58,274 nt of DNA. Origin: a virus. The translations under genes and the position numbers were made by a program. The notes beneath the pieces were generated by a model. That model was given only the letters and a program-made list of their open reading frames with translations, had not been told where the DNA came from and searched no databases. The stretch covers positions 1 through 58,274 of the IMG/VR virus record IMGVR_UViG_3300030294_000040; one strand, given 5' to 3'. Positions 6,108 to 13,199 of the stretch are shown here, one piece after another (the stretch's first letter is position 1; every line of letters begins with the position of its first letter).

Positions 6108-6120
6108 CATTCTATGAATG
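6108..6120. repeat. CATTC-TAT-GAATG palindrome in the tRNA-Thr leader
   Basis: A 5-bp inverted repeat seven bases before the tRNA. The same motif with a TTAC loop precedes tRNA-Arg (8287-8300), and CATTC-N3-GAATG also occurs at 196-208 and 57743-57755. Confidence 0.5.
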
Positions 6121-6126
6121 TTTTAT

Positions 6127-6201
6127 GCTCTCAAAGCATTGTTGGTGATGCACTAGTTTTGTAATCTAGTGAGCCGGGTTCGATTCCTGGTGAGAGCACC
6201 A
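6127..6201 (+). tRNA. tRNA-Thr (anticodon TGT)
   Basis: Acceptor arms GCTCTCA and TGAGAGC pair fully; the discriminator A and CCA end are encoded. The D-stem is GCAT/ATGC and the T-arm is CCGGG-TTCGATT-CCTGG. The anticodon loop TTTGTAA gives TGT, reading ACA. The last anticodon-stem pair is a T-T mismatch. Confidence 0.9.
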
Positions 6202-6220
6202 AATCTACTGGGGCTGTTTC

Positions 6221-6379
6221 ATGGAAAACTTCGACAGACGAATTCATTTAGTCCAACGCCAACTAATCAATAAAATACTATCTCAAAAGGAGTATACTTC
6301 ATCTTGTGAGGGAACTTATCTCATACTTATGAATGACGCCAAAAACACAAGGATTTTTCTAAATTTCATTACAACGTGA
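6221..6379 (+). CDS. Small protein of unknown function, 52 aa
   Basis: Begins MENFDRRIHLVQRQLINKIL and is mostly helical and polar. It lies 20 bases after tRNA-Thr and lacks a strong ribosome site, so confidence is modest. Function unknown. Confidence 0.4.
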   Translation: MENFDRRIHLVQRQLINKILSQKEYTSSCEGTYLILMNDAKNTRIFLNFITT

Positions 6380-6430
6380 TTAAAATGCTGGAATTCTTAA
6401 AATCTCTACTCCCGAATGAGTGGTGATGTG

Positions 6431-6628
6431 ATGGACAAGGTTATTAGCGAATGGCGCAGATCTGGAAATGTAGTCTACAAAACCATTGAAACAGGATGGA
6501 GGCGAGGAACACCCATTCAAGAGAATGCCTTTACTATTCGCGTTGATCCTGGGGTTTATACCAATCAGAGAATGGCAGACGCTCTCGCCGAGCGCTTCCA
6601 GAAACTTTTAAGCGGGGAAACATCATGA
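6431..6628 (+). CDS. Small protein of unknown function, 65 aa
   Basis: The start at 6431 (GTGGTGATGTG before ATG) was preferred to an in-frame ATG at 6416 without a ribosome site. It begins MDKVISEWRRSGNVVYKTIE and ends in a helix with LAERFQKLLSGE. Its stop overlaps the next start by four bases. No family recognised. Confidence 0.55.
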   Translation: MDKVISEWRRSGNVVYKTIETGWRRGTPIQENAFTIRVDPGVYTNQRMADALAERFQKLLSGETS

Positions 6629-7026
6629 TTTCTACTGTCGCGGAATTCATCAAACAGGTAACACCGGGAACAGTGTTCTATACCACATGGACGGAGTGCG
6701 GTAAGCCAGGTGGTGTAGAAGGACCGTATACGATGCGGGAGTACTGCTATCCACCCGTTACCTCTTTTCCGCTAAACCATACGGAAAATTATCCGTGGTG
6801 CGTGGTAGACGAATGCATATATTACCCCGTATCTGTTCATGATATGCTAAATAACAGATCGGAGAGAGTATTTCTTTCGGAAATGGAGGCGGTTAACTTC
6901 TTCAAAAAAGAGCGCGCTGAATATGCTACCGACCCTAGATGGATCGCAAGCTATCTTCTCGAAAAAGAAAGAGCGACCGAAGATCGGGATGTCGGGCACC
7001 CGGAGGGATATTATTATACCGATTAA
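6625..7026 (+). CDS. Protein of unknown function, 133 aa
   Basis: ATGA overlap with the upstream gene; GGGGA lies before the start. It is rich in aromatic residues and prolines (GPYTMREYCYPPVTSFPLN) with several cysteines, and ends in a tyrosine-rich tail (EGYYYTD). Its codon use is somewhat more GC-rich than genes around 8 kb. No family recognised. Confidence 0.65.
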   Translation: MISTVAEFIKQVTPGTVFYTTWTECGKPGGVEGPYTMREYCYPPVTSFPLNHTENYPWCVVDECIYYPVSVHDMLNNRSERVFLSEMEAVNFFKKERAEYATDPRWIASYLLEKERATEDRDVGHPEGYYYTD

Positions 7027-7051
7027 ATTCGTTGATGGGAGGTGATGTGCT

Positions 7052-7282
7052 ATGGATAATTACGGATATGCTGCATTAGCCATGCTCTTAGTTTTTATAA
7101 TGCTTGCTGTCGCATTAATCGCCCCGGAATCTGACCCCGGACCCAGCAAACAAGAAACCGCCTGCCATTCCATCGGTATGGAGGTAATCTCTACGTCTGT
7201 ATGGCACGGTAAATATTCCACGACGTATTATGCGTGCCGAAGTGCTAACGGTGCGCTATACGCTATACCAAGAGAGAAATGA
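7052..7282 (+). CDS. Membrane-anchored or secreted small protein, 76 aa
   Basis: GGGAGGTG precedes the start. Residues 5-25 form a hydrophobic helix (YAALAMLLVFIMLAVALI), followed by a polar domain with two cysteines that could form a disulfide in the periplasm. Its last codons overlap the next start (ATGA). An envelope role such as superinfection exclusion is possible but unproven. Confidence 0.6.
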   Translation: MDNYGYAALAMLLVFIMLAVALIAPESDPGPSKQETACHSIGMEVISTSVWHGKYSTTYYACRSANGALYAIPREK

Positions 7283-7479
7283 CAATGAGGCATTTATCAG
7301 ATATCACGGGAGACATAATTAAAAACCCAACCGCATACGGAGGGGCCGCACTTAGAAGGCTTTTGTTCTTTATGGGTCTTCCCGTTAATTACGACGAGCC
7401 TCTTGTCATTACTCGGGTTAGGGTCATCTCCGCTATAAAAGAAAGAGAGAAATACAGTTTGCCAAAAAAGAGGGGGTAA
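7279..7479 (+). CDS. Small basic protein of unknown function, 66 aa
   Basis: Starts in an ATGA overlap; ATG at 7285 is an equally good alternative given the GAGAGAAA upstream. Basic at the C-terminus (REKYSLPKKRG). Part of the 6431-7585 small-gene string. No family recognised. Confidence 0.5.
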   Translation: MTMRHLSDITGDIIKNPTAYGGAALRRLLFFMGLPVNYDEPLVITRVRVISAIKEREKYSLPKKRG

Positions 7480-7480
7480 A

Positions 7481-7585
7481 ATGGACCATTTCATAATTAT
7501 TCTTATGTTGTTTATCTTTTGCATGTATATCGCCGCACTTTACCATTTGGCTTTTTTAGTCTCCCTATCAAGTTTAAATTGGTAG
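7481..7585 (+). CDS. 34-residue membrane peptide
   Basis: AGGGGGT precedes the ATG two bases after the previous stop. The peptide is hydrophobic throughout (MDHFIIILMLFIFCMYIAAL). Its 3' half overlaps the second copy of the 29-nt leader motif, so the same DNA may serve both roles. Function unknown. Confidence 0.4.
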   Translation: MDHFIIILMLFIFCMYIAALYHLAFLVSLSSLNW

Positions 7586-7611
7586 GTGGTGATCTTTATA
7601 GGAGCATAATT

Positions 7612-7758
7612 ATGCACAAAGTGCTGAAAAATATCTTAAGGGAATTGGAGAATAGACCTAACAATATTAGCGAGGCAGAACTAAGAAAGATAGAATTTAT
7701 TTGGGAGGATGATAGGGACACTCTTATAAGGGAGTTGAAAGAGTATTTGTCAAAATAA
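7612..7758 (+). CDS. Small helical protein of unknown function, 48 aa
   Basis: AGGAGC precedes the start, which lies just after the repeated leader motif (7549-7577). The protein is one or two charged amphipathic helices (VLKNILRELENRPNN, RDTLIRELKEYLSK). It ends seven bases before tRNA-Leu. No family recognised. Confidence 0.55.
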   Translation: MHKVLKNILRELENRPNNISEAELRKIEFIWEDDRDTLIRELKEYLSK

Positions 7759-7765
7759 TTCTTAT

Positions 7766-7842
7766 GGGGGCGTGATGGAATTGGTCTACATATCAGACTT
7801 AAAATCTGAGTTTTACGGGTTCGAGTCCCGTCGCCCCCACCA
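7766..7842 (+). tRNA. tRNA-Leu (anticodon TAA) with a short variable loop
   Basis: Acceptor arms GGGGGCG/CGCCCCC pair fully and CCA is encoded. The D-arm (TGATGGAATTGGTCTACATA) is typical of bacterial tRNA-Leu. Anticodon stem TCAGA/TCTGA encloses CTTAAAA, giving TAA (reads UUA). The T-arm is ACGGG-TTCGAGT-CCCGT. The variable region is only five bases (GTTTT), whereas tRNA-Leu normally has a long variable arm. Confidence 0.9.
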
Positions 7843-7918
7843 ATTCTTATGAGAACATTGTTAAACACCTTTTAAGAAATTTAATTATGTCCTCATATGT
7901 GCGAGGAAGGGGAAGAAA

Positions 7919-8107
7919 ATGAATAAAGATGTAGGTTTTAAGCTTTTAAAAGAAGCTATAGATTCTTTAAACTCCGCTGAGACATATCTTTTTGCGAGTA
8001 TGCACTTAACTTATTCAAAAGAAGTTTGTGATATGGCTATGGAAGTGTTGGAATTTAAAGGGTCCCTTGAAGCTTTTATAAAGGAGAATAATTATGGTGA
8101 TGACTAA
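7919..8107 (+). CDS. Small helical protein of unknown function, 62 aa
   Basis: GAGGAAGGGGAAGAAA forms the ribosome site. The sequence is helical with alternating charge (FKLLKEAIDSLNSAETYLF) and an acidic end. The 3' end overlaps the next start by 14 bases. The pair may form a small complex, by inference from the coupling. No family recognised. Confidence 0.55.
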   Translation: MNKDVGFKLLKEAIDSLNSAETYLFASMHLTYSKEVCDMAMEVLEFKGSLEAFIKENNYGDD

Positions 8108-8282
8108 GAAGGATATGCTCGCATTTTCAGCTATTATTAAGAAGGAGCATAATAGGCTTAAGGCAGTATTTGTTGGAAATGCGGAGGATACCTTACAAAA
8201 TGTAAAGCTTGGTTTGGTAGATCTTCTTGAAAAAGAGCTTCCAAATTTCTCTAAGGAAGACTTCCTTAACGCGTGCTCTTAA
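8094..8282 (+). CDS. Small helical protein of unknown function, 62 aa
   Basis: GGAG lies upstream within the previous gene. It is helical and lysine-rich (KKDMLAFSAIIKKEHNRLKA) and has the same length as its overlapping partner. It ends just before the tRNA-Arg leader palindrome. No family recognised. Confidence 0.55.
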   Translation: MVMTKKDMLAFSAIIKKEHNRLKAVFVGNAEDTLQNVKLGLVDLLEKELPNFSKEDFLNACS

Positions 8283-8284
8283 TC

Positions 8285-8302
8285 AACATTCTTACGAATG
8301 TT
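8285..8302. repeat. AACATTC-TTAC-GAATGTT hairpin in the tRNA-Arg leader
   Basis: A 7-bp perfect stem with a 4-base loop placed directly upstream of tRNA-Arg. The following TTCTATG matches TTTTATG before tRNA-Thr. It may guide processing of the tRNA 5' end. Confidence 0.5.
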
Positions 8303-8306
8303 CTAT

Positions 8307-8383
8307 GCCCCCATAGCTCAACTGGACAGAGCACAAGACTTCTAATCTTGGAGTTATAAGTTCGAATCTTATTGGGGGCACCA
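8307..8383 (+). tRNA. tRNA-Arg (anticodon TCT)
   Basis: Acceptor arms GCCCCCA/TGGGGGC pair fully with encoded CCA. Anticodon stem CAAGA/TCTTG encloses CTTCTAA, giving TCT, which reads AGA. The T-arm is ATAAG-TTCGAAT-CTTAT. The variable loop is of normal length. Confidence 0.92.
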
Positions 8384-8404
8384 ATTCTTTATAAGAGGTA
8401 TAAA

Positions 8405-8704
8405 ATGGCTCCTCACGCAGAGCGTATAGAAGTAAAGATCCTTGGCAAAATTATTGGGTCTGCTGAGTGTTGTGATATGATGGACAATAACAATATACTC
8501 TTTTATGACTTTGAGCCAAATAAAGAATTTCTCCAGGAGGTTATTGGAGGAGATGAAAGTAGTAGGATACTTATGGCATACAAGATTGATCTTGAAGTTT
8601 CCTATAATGAAGGCCTTTTTATTTTTTATGATGCTGACCTTTATGGAGAAGAGATTGCTCAATATCGTATTAAATTTACTGCTAAACTTGATGGGAGAAC
8701 ATAA
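8405..8704 (+). CDS. Protein of unknown function, 99 aa
   Basis: AGAGGT precedes the start at 8405, just after tRNA-Arg. Acidic, with beta-like segments (RIEVKILGKIIGSAECCDM, FYDFEPNKEFLQEV). Its stop overlaps the next ATG (TAATG). No family recognised. Confidence 0.6.
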   Translation: MAPHAERIEVKILGKIIGSAECCDMMDNNNILFYDFEPNKEFLQEVIGGDESSRILMAYKIDLEVSYNEGLFIFYDADLYGEEIAQYRIKFTAKLDGRT

Positions 8705-9057
8705 TGATTGATTTTACGAAGCCTGTTAAGACGAGAGATGGCAAAGAAGTTCGCATTCTTTGTACGGATAGAAGGGATAAAAACTATCCTGTAGTTGCTC
8801 TTATTGGCGATACAGATGAGACAGCTTATTACACTAAGGGGGGAAAGTATTTCCATGATAAAGCCCCATCTACCTTTGATTTAGTAAATGTTTCTCAAGA
8901 ATGTTGGGTGAATATCTATTATAGCCCTTCAAGTGGATGCTTTTGGTTGAGTAGGCATCAATTTAATTCTAAAAAAGAAGCAGCAGATAATTACAAAGAT
9001 TGTCTTTCTGATGATATATGTGTGAAAACTATTAAATTGGAAATACCAGATGTTTAG
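8704..9057 (+). CDS. Protein of unknown function, 117 aa
   Basis: Translationally coupled to the upstream gene. The N-terminus (DFTKPVKTRDGKEVRILCTD) resembles a beta-rich module seen at the N-termini of many small phage proteins, where KPVxTRDG is followed by strands. The C-terminal half (CWVNIYYSPSSGCFWLSRHQ) recalls the same module in 4450-4833. No function known. Confidence 0.6.
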   Translation: MIDFTKPVKTRDGKEVRILCTDRRDKNYPVVALIGDTDETAYYTKGGKYFHDKAPSTFDLVNVSQECWVNIYYSPSSGCFWLSRHQFNSKKEAADNYKDCLSDDICVKTIKLEIPDV

Positions 9058-9274
9058 AACACGAAAGTATGCACATCTCCATACCATAATAAGATATTCT
9101 AAGAGAAAATGGTATTCTCATAAGCCTTATTGGAAGAGAACAGGAAAATATTCTTGGTATGCCTCTTTTAGTGGAAGCTTATCTGGAGGAAGATTACTTG
9201 AAATAGAAGAAATCTTTAAGTCTATTAAAGAATATCAATATGAACGTATTATATGGCCTCTTAGAAAAGCTTGA
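9050..9274 (+). CDS. Small basic protein of unknown function, 74 aa
   Basis: Overlaps the previous gene by eight bases. Very basic N-terminus (RTRKYAHLHTIIRYSKRKW) with many aromatic residues, which could bind nucleic acid. It ends seven bases before tRNA-Ile. No family recognised. Confidence 0.5.
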   Translation: MFRTRKYAHLHTIIRYSKRKWYSHKPYWKRTGKYSWYASFSGSLSGGRLLEIEEIFKSIKEYQYERIIWPLRKA

Positions 9275-9280
9275 GTTTTT

Positions 9281-9372
9281 GGCCCCTTAGCTCAACGGTA
9301 GAGCGGTGAACTTATAATTCATAAGCACTAGATTGGTGCGTGATAGGGGTTCAAATCCCCTAGGGGCTACCA
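9281..9372 (+). tRNA. tRNA-Ile (anticodon TAT) with an unusually long variable arm
   Basis: Acceptor GGCCCCT pairs with AGGGGCT (one G-U) and CCA is encoded. The D-arm is GCTC/GAGC. Anticodon stem GTGAA/TTCAT encloses CTTATAA, giving TAT, which reads AUA. The T-arm is AGGGG-TTCAAAT-CCCCT. The variable region is 22 bases and holds its own GCAC/GTGC stem, a class II shape not expected for isoleucine. Anticodon identity is clear from the stem; the charging amino acid is inferred. Confidence 0.8.
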
Positions 9373-9400
9373 TTTGTGTTATTTAATAGGTAGAAGTAAA

Positions 9401-9475
9401 ATGTCTATTATGAAGCAAGCTTTAGAGTTGTTTCTTATTTTTTTGGCATGTTTGATTATTATCTCTATTTTCTAA
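9401..9475 (+). CDS. 24-residue membrane peptide
   Basis: AGGTAGAAG precedes the ATG. The peptide MSIMKQALELFLIFLACLII is one hydrophobic helix with a short polar start. It lies between tRNA-Ile and the next small gene. Function unknown. Confidence 0.4.
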   Translation: MSIMKQALELFLIFLACLIIISIF

Positions 9476-9484
9476 GAGGTTAAA

Positions 9485-9679
9485 ATGTCCAAGACTTTTA
9501 AATATGAAAACCACAAGAGTCATACGAATTACCTAAAAGGCATTTCTAATGCCTCTCGCAGAGCTTCTGAAAGGGCTCTCCTTCGTAAAGCTGCAAAGCT
9601 TCTTGAAGTTGAAGAGACGGGAGAAATGGTTTTCCCTACTAAGCCACATCATACGACAGATGTAAAAAGTTGGGAGTAG
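9485..9679 (+). CDS. Small protein of unknown function, 64 aa
   Basis: AAGAGGT precedes the start. Basic and serine-rich in the middle (ISNASRRASERALLRKAAKL), predicted helical. First of three closely packed small genes leading into the amidoligase island. No family recognised. Confidence 0.5.
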   Translation: MSKTFKYENHKSHTNYLKGISNASRRASERALLRKAAKLLEVEETGEMVFPTKPHHTTDVKSWE

Positions 9680-9682
9680 AAA

Positions 9683-9832
9683 ATGAAAAAGACAGATGCT
9701 GAGCTGACGAAGGAAACTATTCTTCGAGCATTAGAGTTTCATGTAGATCATACCAACACTCTTGAAGGGTTGGTAGCCCTTAGAAGCGCTATTAACACTG
9801 TTCGACATATTGTTGTTCCTGGAGACAAATAA
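9683..9832 (+). CDS. Small helical protein of unknown function, 49 aa
   Basis: GGGAG lies ahead of the start, three bases after the previous stop. The sequence (KKTDAELTKETILRALEFHV) forms two helices. No family recognised. Confidence 0.45.
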   Translation: MKKTDAELTKETILRALEFHVDHTNTLEGLVALRSAINTVRHIVVPGDK

Positions 9833-9837
9833 AAGAA

Positions 9838-10035
9838 ATGTCTTGGATTGTAGCTTTATATGTGTGTACATCTCTTACAATGAAGTGTGATAAGATGGCT
9901 GTTCCTTTTAAAACAGAAGTTGAATGCAACACATATATAAAGGAAATTCCTAATCTCCCTTCTGTAAAAAGTGGGGAGATTTTCTTTTTGCCATTAAGAG
10001 ATAAATTAGAAATTTATTGTCATATTAATAAATAA
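9838..10035 (+). CDS. Small protein with hydrophobic N-terminus, 65 aa
   Basis: The N-terminus MSWIVALYVCTSLTMKCDK is hydrophobic and could be a signal or anchor. Four cysteines are spread through the chain, which suits a periplasmic disulfide-bonded protein. The ribosome site is weak. No family recognised. Confidence 0.45.
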   Translation: MSWIVALYVCTSLTMKCDKMAVPFKTEVECNTYIKEIPNLPSVKSGEIFFLPLRDKLEIYCHINK

Positions 10036-10050
10036 TTTGGAGAGATTATT

Positions 10051-11196
10051 ATGACCTTAAAAAAAGTACATATTAATGATATTAAATTAAATACTCGTGT
10101 TCGTATGTGGGGAAAAGTTTATTTTGTCAAAAATGACAATGAAGCGGAGAATGAAGAGAATTACCACATTCTTAGGGGAGATTGGGTGACTTATAGGGGA
10201 ACATATCTCTCAGGGTATTTTGGAAAAAGTTACTATTTCTGTTCTGCGGATGGAAAACATTCTTTTATCTCCCCAACTACTCTTATTTCTGTCTTAACAA
10301 TAAAAGCAGAAGAGAAATTTATAGTACATTCTAAAGCTCTTATTCTCTTTCCTGAAGAAAGCTTGGAAAAAGTAAAAGAGGTTTTTAAAGATTTAAGACA
10401 GCATGATATTAAAGGCAAAGATTATGCAGGACCTTTTGTTTGTCCTAATTATAGGAGTGATTGTAATTTTCGTATTACAAAACCTACAAATTTAACACAG
10501 ATTGCCATCATTTATAGCGATGGAAAAGCAGTATATCCTCAAAACAGGTATTGTCACGCAGGATTGAATGTGAGGGGATATTCTCCAGATTATATAAACA
10601 TTCCTTATGTAGTTTCTTATATTGTTAATCGGGGGGATAAAATGTCTTATGAGGATGTTAGATATTATGAGTGGCTTTTCAATCGTTCTCCTTGGAAGGC
10701 TTGTTTTATCACAAAGACATTTAATGAGGCTTTTGAATCTGGAATTGTTATGAACCCAAATTCCCCAAACAATTTATTTGGTGGAGCAGCAATTGCCACA
10801 AGACTCCCAACAGAATGGAATAGAGGAAAGTCATTTTGTTTCTTTTTAGACAAAGGATTTAATGAAAATATTTCTTACATTCTTTCACATTTTTATCAGA
10901 GTACAGTATTAGGGGAAGTTATCCTTCGGGCTACATCTTCACATGTAGCTATTTGTCTAAATATGAAAAAGAAGGGAATAATAAATTTTATTACCAGTTC
11001 TCCAACTTTTTTAAATGAAAACTACTCTACCTCTAAAGAATATAGAAATATTAATGAAACTTGGAATGGGAGAGGAATGTCTTATGAAAGTTATGAAAAT
11101 AGCCTTAAGAAGGTATTAGATAAGATTCCTACTTCTGAAGAACTTAATATATATATAGAAAAAGTTAGACAAGCTATATTGGAGTATTTGGCATGA
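10051..11196 (+). CDS. Protein of unknown function opening the amidoligase island, 381 aa
   Basis: GGAGAG precedes the start. The first 90 residues look like a beta-rich module (HINDIKLNTRVRMWGKVYFV; GDWVTYRG). The middle has a cysteine-containing segment (FVCPNYRSDCNF), and the C-terminal 100 residues are mixed helices ending in LNIYIEKVRQAILEYLA. Its last four bases overlap the next gene, and it is oriented with the ligase genes, so a role in the same pathway is likely. Candidates are substrate recognition or a scaffold. I do not recognise the family. Confidence 0.75.
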   Translation: MTLKKVHINDIKLNTRVRMWGKVYFVKNDNEAENEENYHILRGDWVTYRGTYLSGYFGKSYYFCSADGKHSFISPTTLISVLTIKAEEKFIVHSKALILFPEESLEKVKEVFKDLRQHDIKGKDYAGPFVCPNYRSDCNFRITKPTNLTQIAIIYSDGKAVYPQNRYCHAGLNVRGYSPDYINIPYVVSYIVNRGDKMSYEDVRYYEWLFNRSPWKACFITKTFNEAFESGIVMNPNSPNNLFGGAAIATRLPTEWNRGKSFCFFLDKGFNENISYILSHFYQSTVLGEVILRATSSHVAICLNMKKKGIINFITSSPTFLNENYSTSKEYRNINETWNGRGMSYESYENSLKKVLDKIPTSEELNIYIEKVRQAILEYLA

Positions 11197-11837
11197 CAAA
11201 GGTTTGTATTATAAATGGGGGCTATCAATATGAAAAGATGTTTACTGATAGAGGCTTTACTTTAGTACAAAACTTTAAAGAGGCTGAGCTTATCCAATTT
11301 ACAGGGGGAGCTGATGTATCCCCCTGTTTTTATGGGGAACTAAATACAGACTCTCATTGTGACAAGAAACGAGACTTAAGAGAACAAGAGCTTTTCTTTT
11401 ATTGTCTTGAGCATAAAATTCCTATGGCGGGCATTTGCCGAGGAGGGCAATTTTTGAACGTCATGAATTGTGGGAAAATGCAACAAGATGTGCCAAATCA
11501 TTGTAAAAGTCATAAAGCATATGATTTAGTAGAAGAAAATTGCACATATAAATATATGGAAGTCATTGAGGATGAGTGGGGGGTAAATGATATCCCGAAG
11601 TTTGTAAAAGAAGAAACTGCTCCTATTATAGTTACATCTACCCATCATCAAATAATGATTCCTCACACAAATGCGGAAATTCTACTAGTTGCTCTTGAAA
11701 GATTTAACCTAATAGAAGACTATGAGGCAGTTTGGTATGAAAATTCCAAAAGTCTCTGTTTTCAACCACACCCTGAATTTGGTACAGGAGAGTGCCAGGA
11801 TCTATACTTCAAGTATATTGAAAAGTTCATCCTCTAA
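11193..11837 (+). CDS. Class I glutamine amidotransferase / peptidase C26-like hydrolase
   Basis: The 214-aa protein has the class I amidotransferase pattern: FTGGADVSP near 36-44, nucleophile C82 in GICRGGQF, and H193 and E195 in QPHPEF. Members hydrolyse gamma-glutamyl bonds or release ammonia from glutamine. Placement inside a COOH-NH2 ligase island suggests it either supplies an amine or removes or edits a gamma-glutamyl conjugate, as proposed for such phage clusters. It overlaps the previous gene by four bases. No fused synthetase domain is present, so it acts alone or in complex. Confidence 0.85.
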   Translation: MTKVCIINGGYQYEKMFTDRGFTLVQNFKEAELIQFTGGADVSPCFYGELNTDSHCDKKRDLREQELFFYCLEHKIPMAGICRGGQFLNVMNCGKMQQDVPNHCKSHKAYDLVEENCTYKYMEVIEDEWGVNDIPKFVKEETAPIIVTSTHHQIMIPHTNAEILLVALERFNLIEDYEAVWYENSKSLCFQPHPEFGTGECQDLYFKYIEKFIL

Positions 11838-11862
11838 TTTGAATGGTTAATAGGAGGCTAAA

Positions 11863-13188
11863 ATTTGTGGAATTGTAGGGGTCGCTGGGGATATCGGGCA
11901 AAAGGAAAAACAAGCTTTTAAGCGTATGCTTGAGCTTGATACTGTTAGGGGACCACACTCAACAGGAATATTTTGTATCAATATCGACAATAAAATTGAA
12001 TATGATAAGACCGTTGGCACACCCTGGGATTTCTTTAAAGAGTCTGAAGTATTCTCAAAGAACAAGAATTTGACGGGCCTTTATAAAGTAATGGTGGGGC
12101 ACAATCGTTTTGCCACCTTTGGGGCTATCAATAAAGAAAATGCTCATCCTTTTGATTTTGTAAATGTAATTGGTGTTCATAATGGTACAATAGCTACTTC
12201 TTCCTTTAAGTTTCTAGAAGAGAAAGGGGTTAAGTCTGTTGTTGATAGCCAAATGCTATATGGGGCTATTAATAATATTGGCTTAAAAGAAACTATTAAG
12301 AATACTTCAGGAGCTTGGTCTTTGGTATATTGGGACAAGGATGCAAAGGTACTAAATCTACTAAAGAATGATCAACGTCCTATGTGGTATACTTTTTCCA
12401 ATAATAAGAAAACATTATTATTTGCTTCTGAACCTTGGATCTTAAAGGTAGGGGCTGATTATGCTGGTTTAGAAGTTACAAAATGTCAATCTACTAAGAT
12501 TGATAAACAGTATTTCTTAAAATTGGAAGGAGAAACCTTTAAACAGTCTGCTGAAGATTTCAAATACTTTTCAGCTTCTGTTGAAGGGAAAGTCCCAGAT
12601 ACTACTTCAAACACAGTTTATAGTTTCAGTAATGAGGGGTATTTTAAAAGCAGAGAAGATGCTTTTAAGGCTTCTGAAGAAGATGGGAATATTCCTGCTT
12701 TCTTTAATAAGGAAGTAGATAAGTTTAATATCTATCCAAATTTCGCTTATTTTACTCTTAGTTGCCTGCTAAGTGAGTATCAAGTTAAAGTTTATATACC
12801 TAGAGATACAAATATTGAGGATATACGTACAAAATTTGAGAAAACAGAGGGTTGGTTTTATCTTAAACACTGTGGATATGTTAATGGTCCCCATGGGGAA
12901 TCTGGTATGTTTACCGCCTCTCTTAATGATATTTCAGAAAATAAGCCTTGGGATGAATATGAAATGGATATTAAGACACAAGAAGATGGGGCAGTAATTA
13001 ATGGAAAGGTTTATACCGAAGAAGAGTTTGATAAACTTATGAATATTGGGTGCTGTAATTGTGGGGATACAACAACCCCTTTCAAATACCATGATAAAAT
13101 TAAGTGGTTAAAACCTGTTGAAACATTTCTATGCCCTGATTGTGTTGATCAAGAAAATACCTTTGGTACTTATGTAGGAAATTATTAA
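11863..13188 (+). CDS. Class II (N-terminal nucleophile) glutamine amidotransferase, apparent AUU start
   Basis: Residues 2-11 are CGIVGVAGDI, the class II signature with an N-terminal cysteine nucleophile. RGPHSTGIF, GHNRFATFGAI, NAHPF and VHNGTI follow in the expected order. The C-terminal region carries CCNC and CPDC, a likely zinc ribbon. The codon before the cysteine is ATT. Upstream in frame are AAA, GCT and GAG, then TAG and TAA, so no ATG, GTG or TTG can start it. AGGAGG lies six bases before ATT. The enzyme would release ammonia from glutamine for amide formation by the neighbouring ligases. Length is 441 aa with the AUU start; the next ATG (11926) would remove the catalytic cysteine. 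Confidence 0.85.
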   Translation: MCGIVGVAGDIGQKEKQAFKRMLELDTVRGPHSTGIFCINIDNKIEYDKTVGTPWDFFKESEVFSKNKNLTGLYKVMVGHNRFATFGAINKENAHPFDFVNVIGVHNGTIATSSFKFLEEKGVKSVVDSQMLYGAINNIGLKETIKNTSGAWSLVYWDKDAKVLNLLKNDQRPMWYTFSNNKKTLLFASEPWILKVGADYAGLEVTKCQSTKIDKQYFLKLEGETFKQSAEDFKYFSASVEGKVPDTTSNTVYSFSNEGYFKSREDAFKASEEDGNIPAFFNKEVDKFNIYPNFAYFTLSCLLSEYQVKVYIPRDTNIEDIRTKFEKTEGWFYLKHCGYVNGPHGESGMFTASLNDISENKPWDEYEMDIKTQEDGAVINGKVYTEEEFDKLMNIGCCNCGDTTTPFKYHDKIKWLKPVETFLCPDCVDQENTFGTYVGNY

Positions 13189-13199
13189 AGGAGATAATT

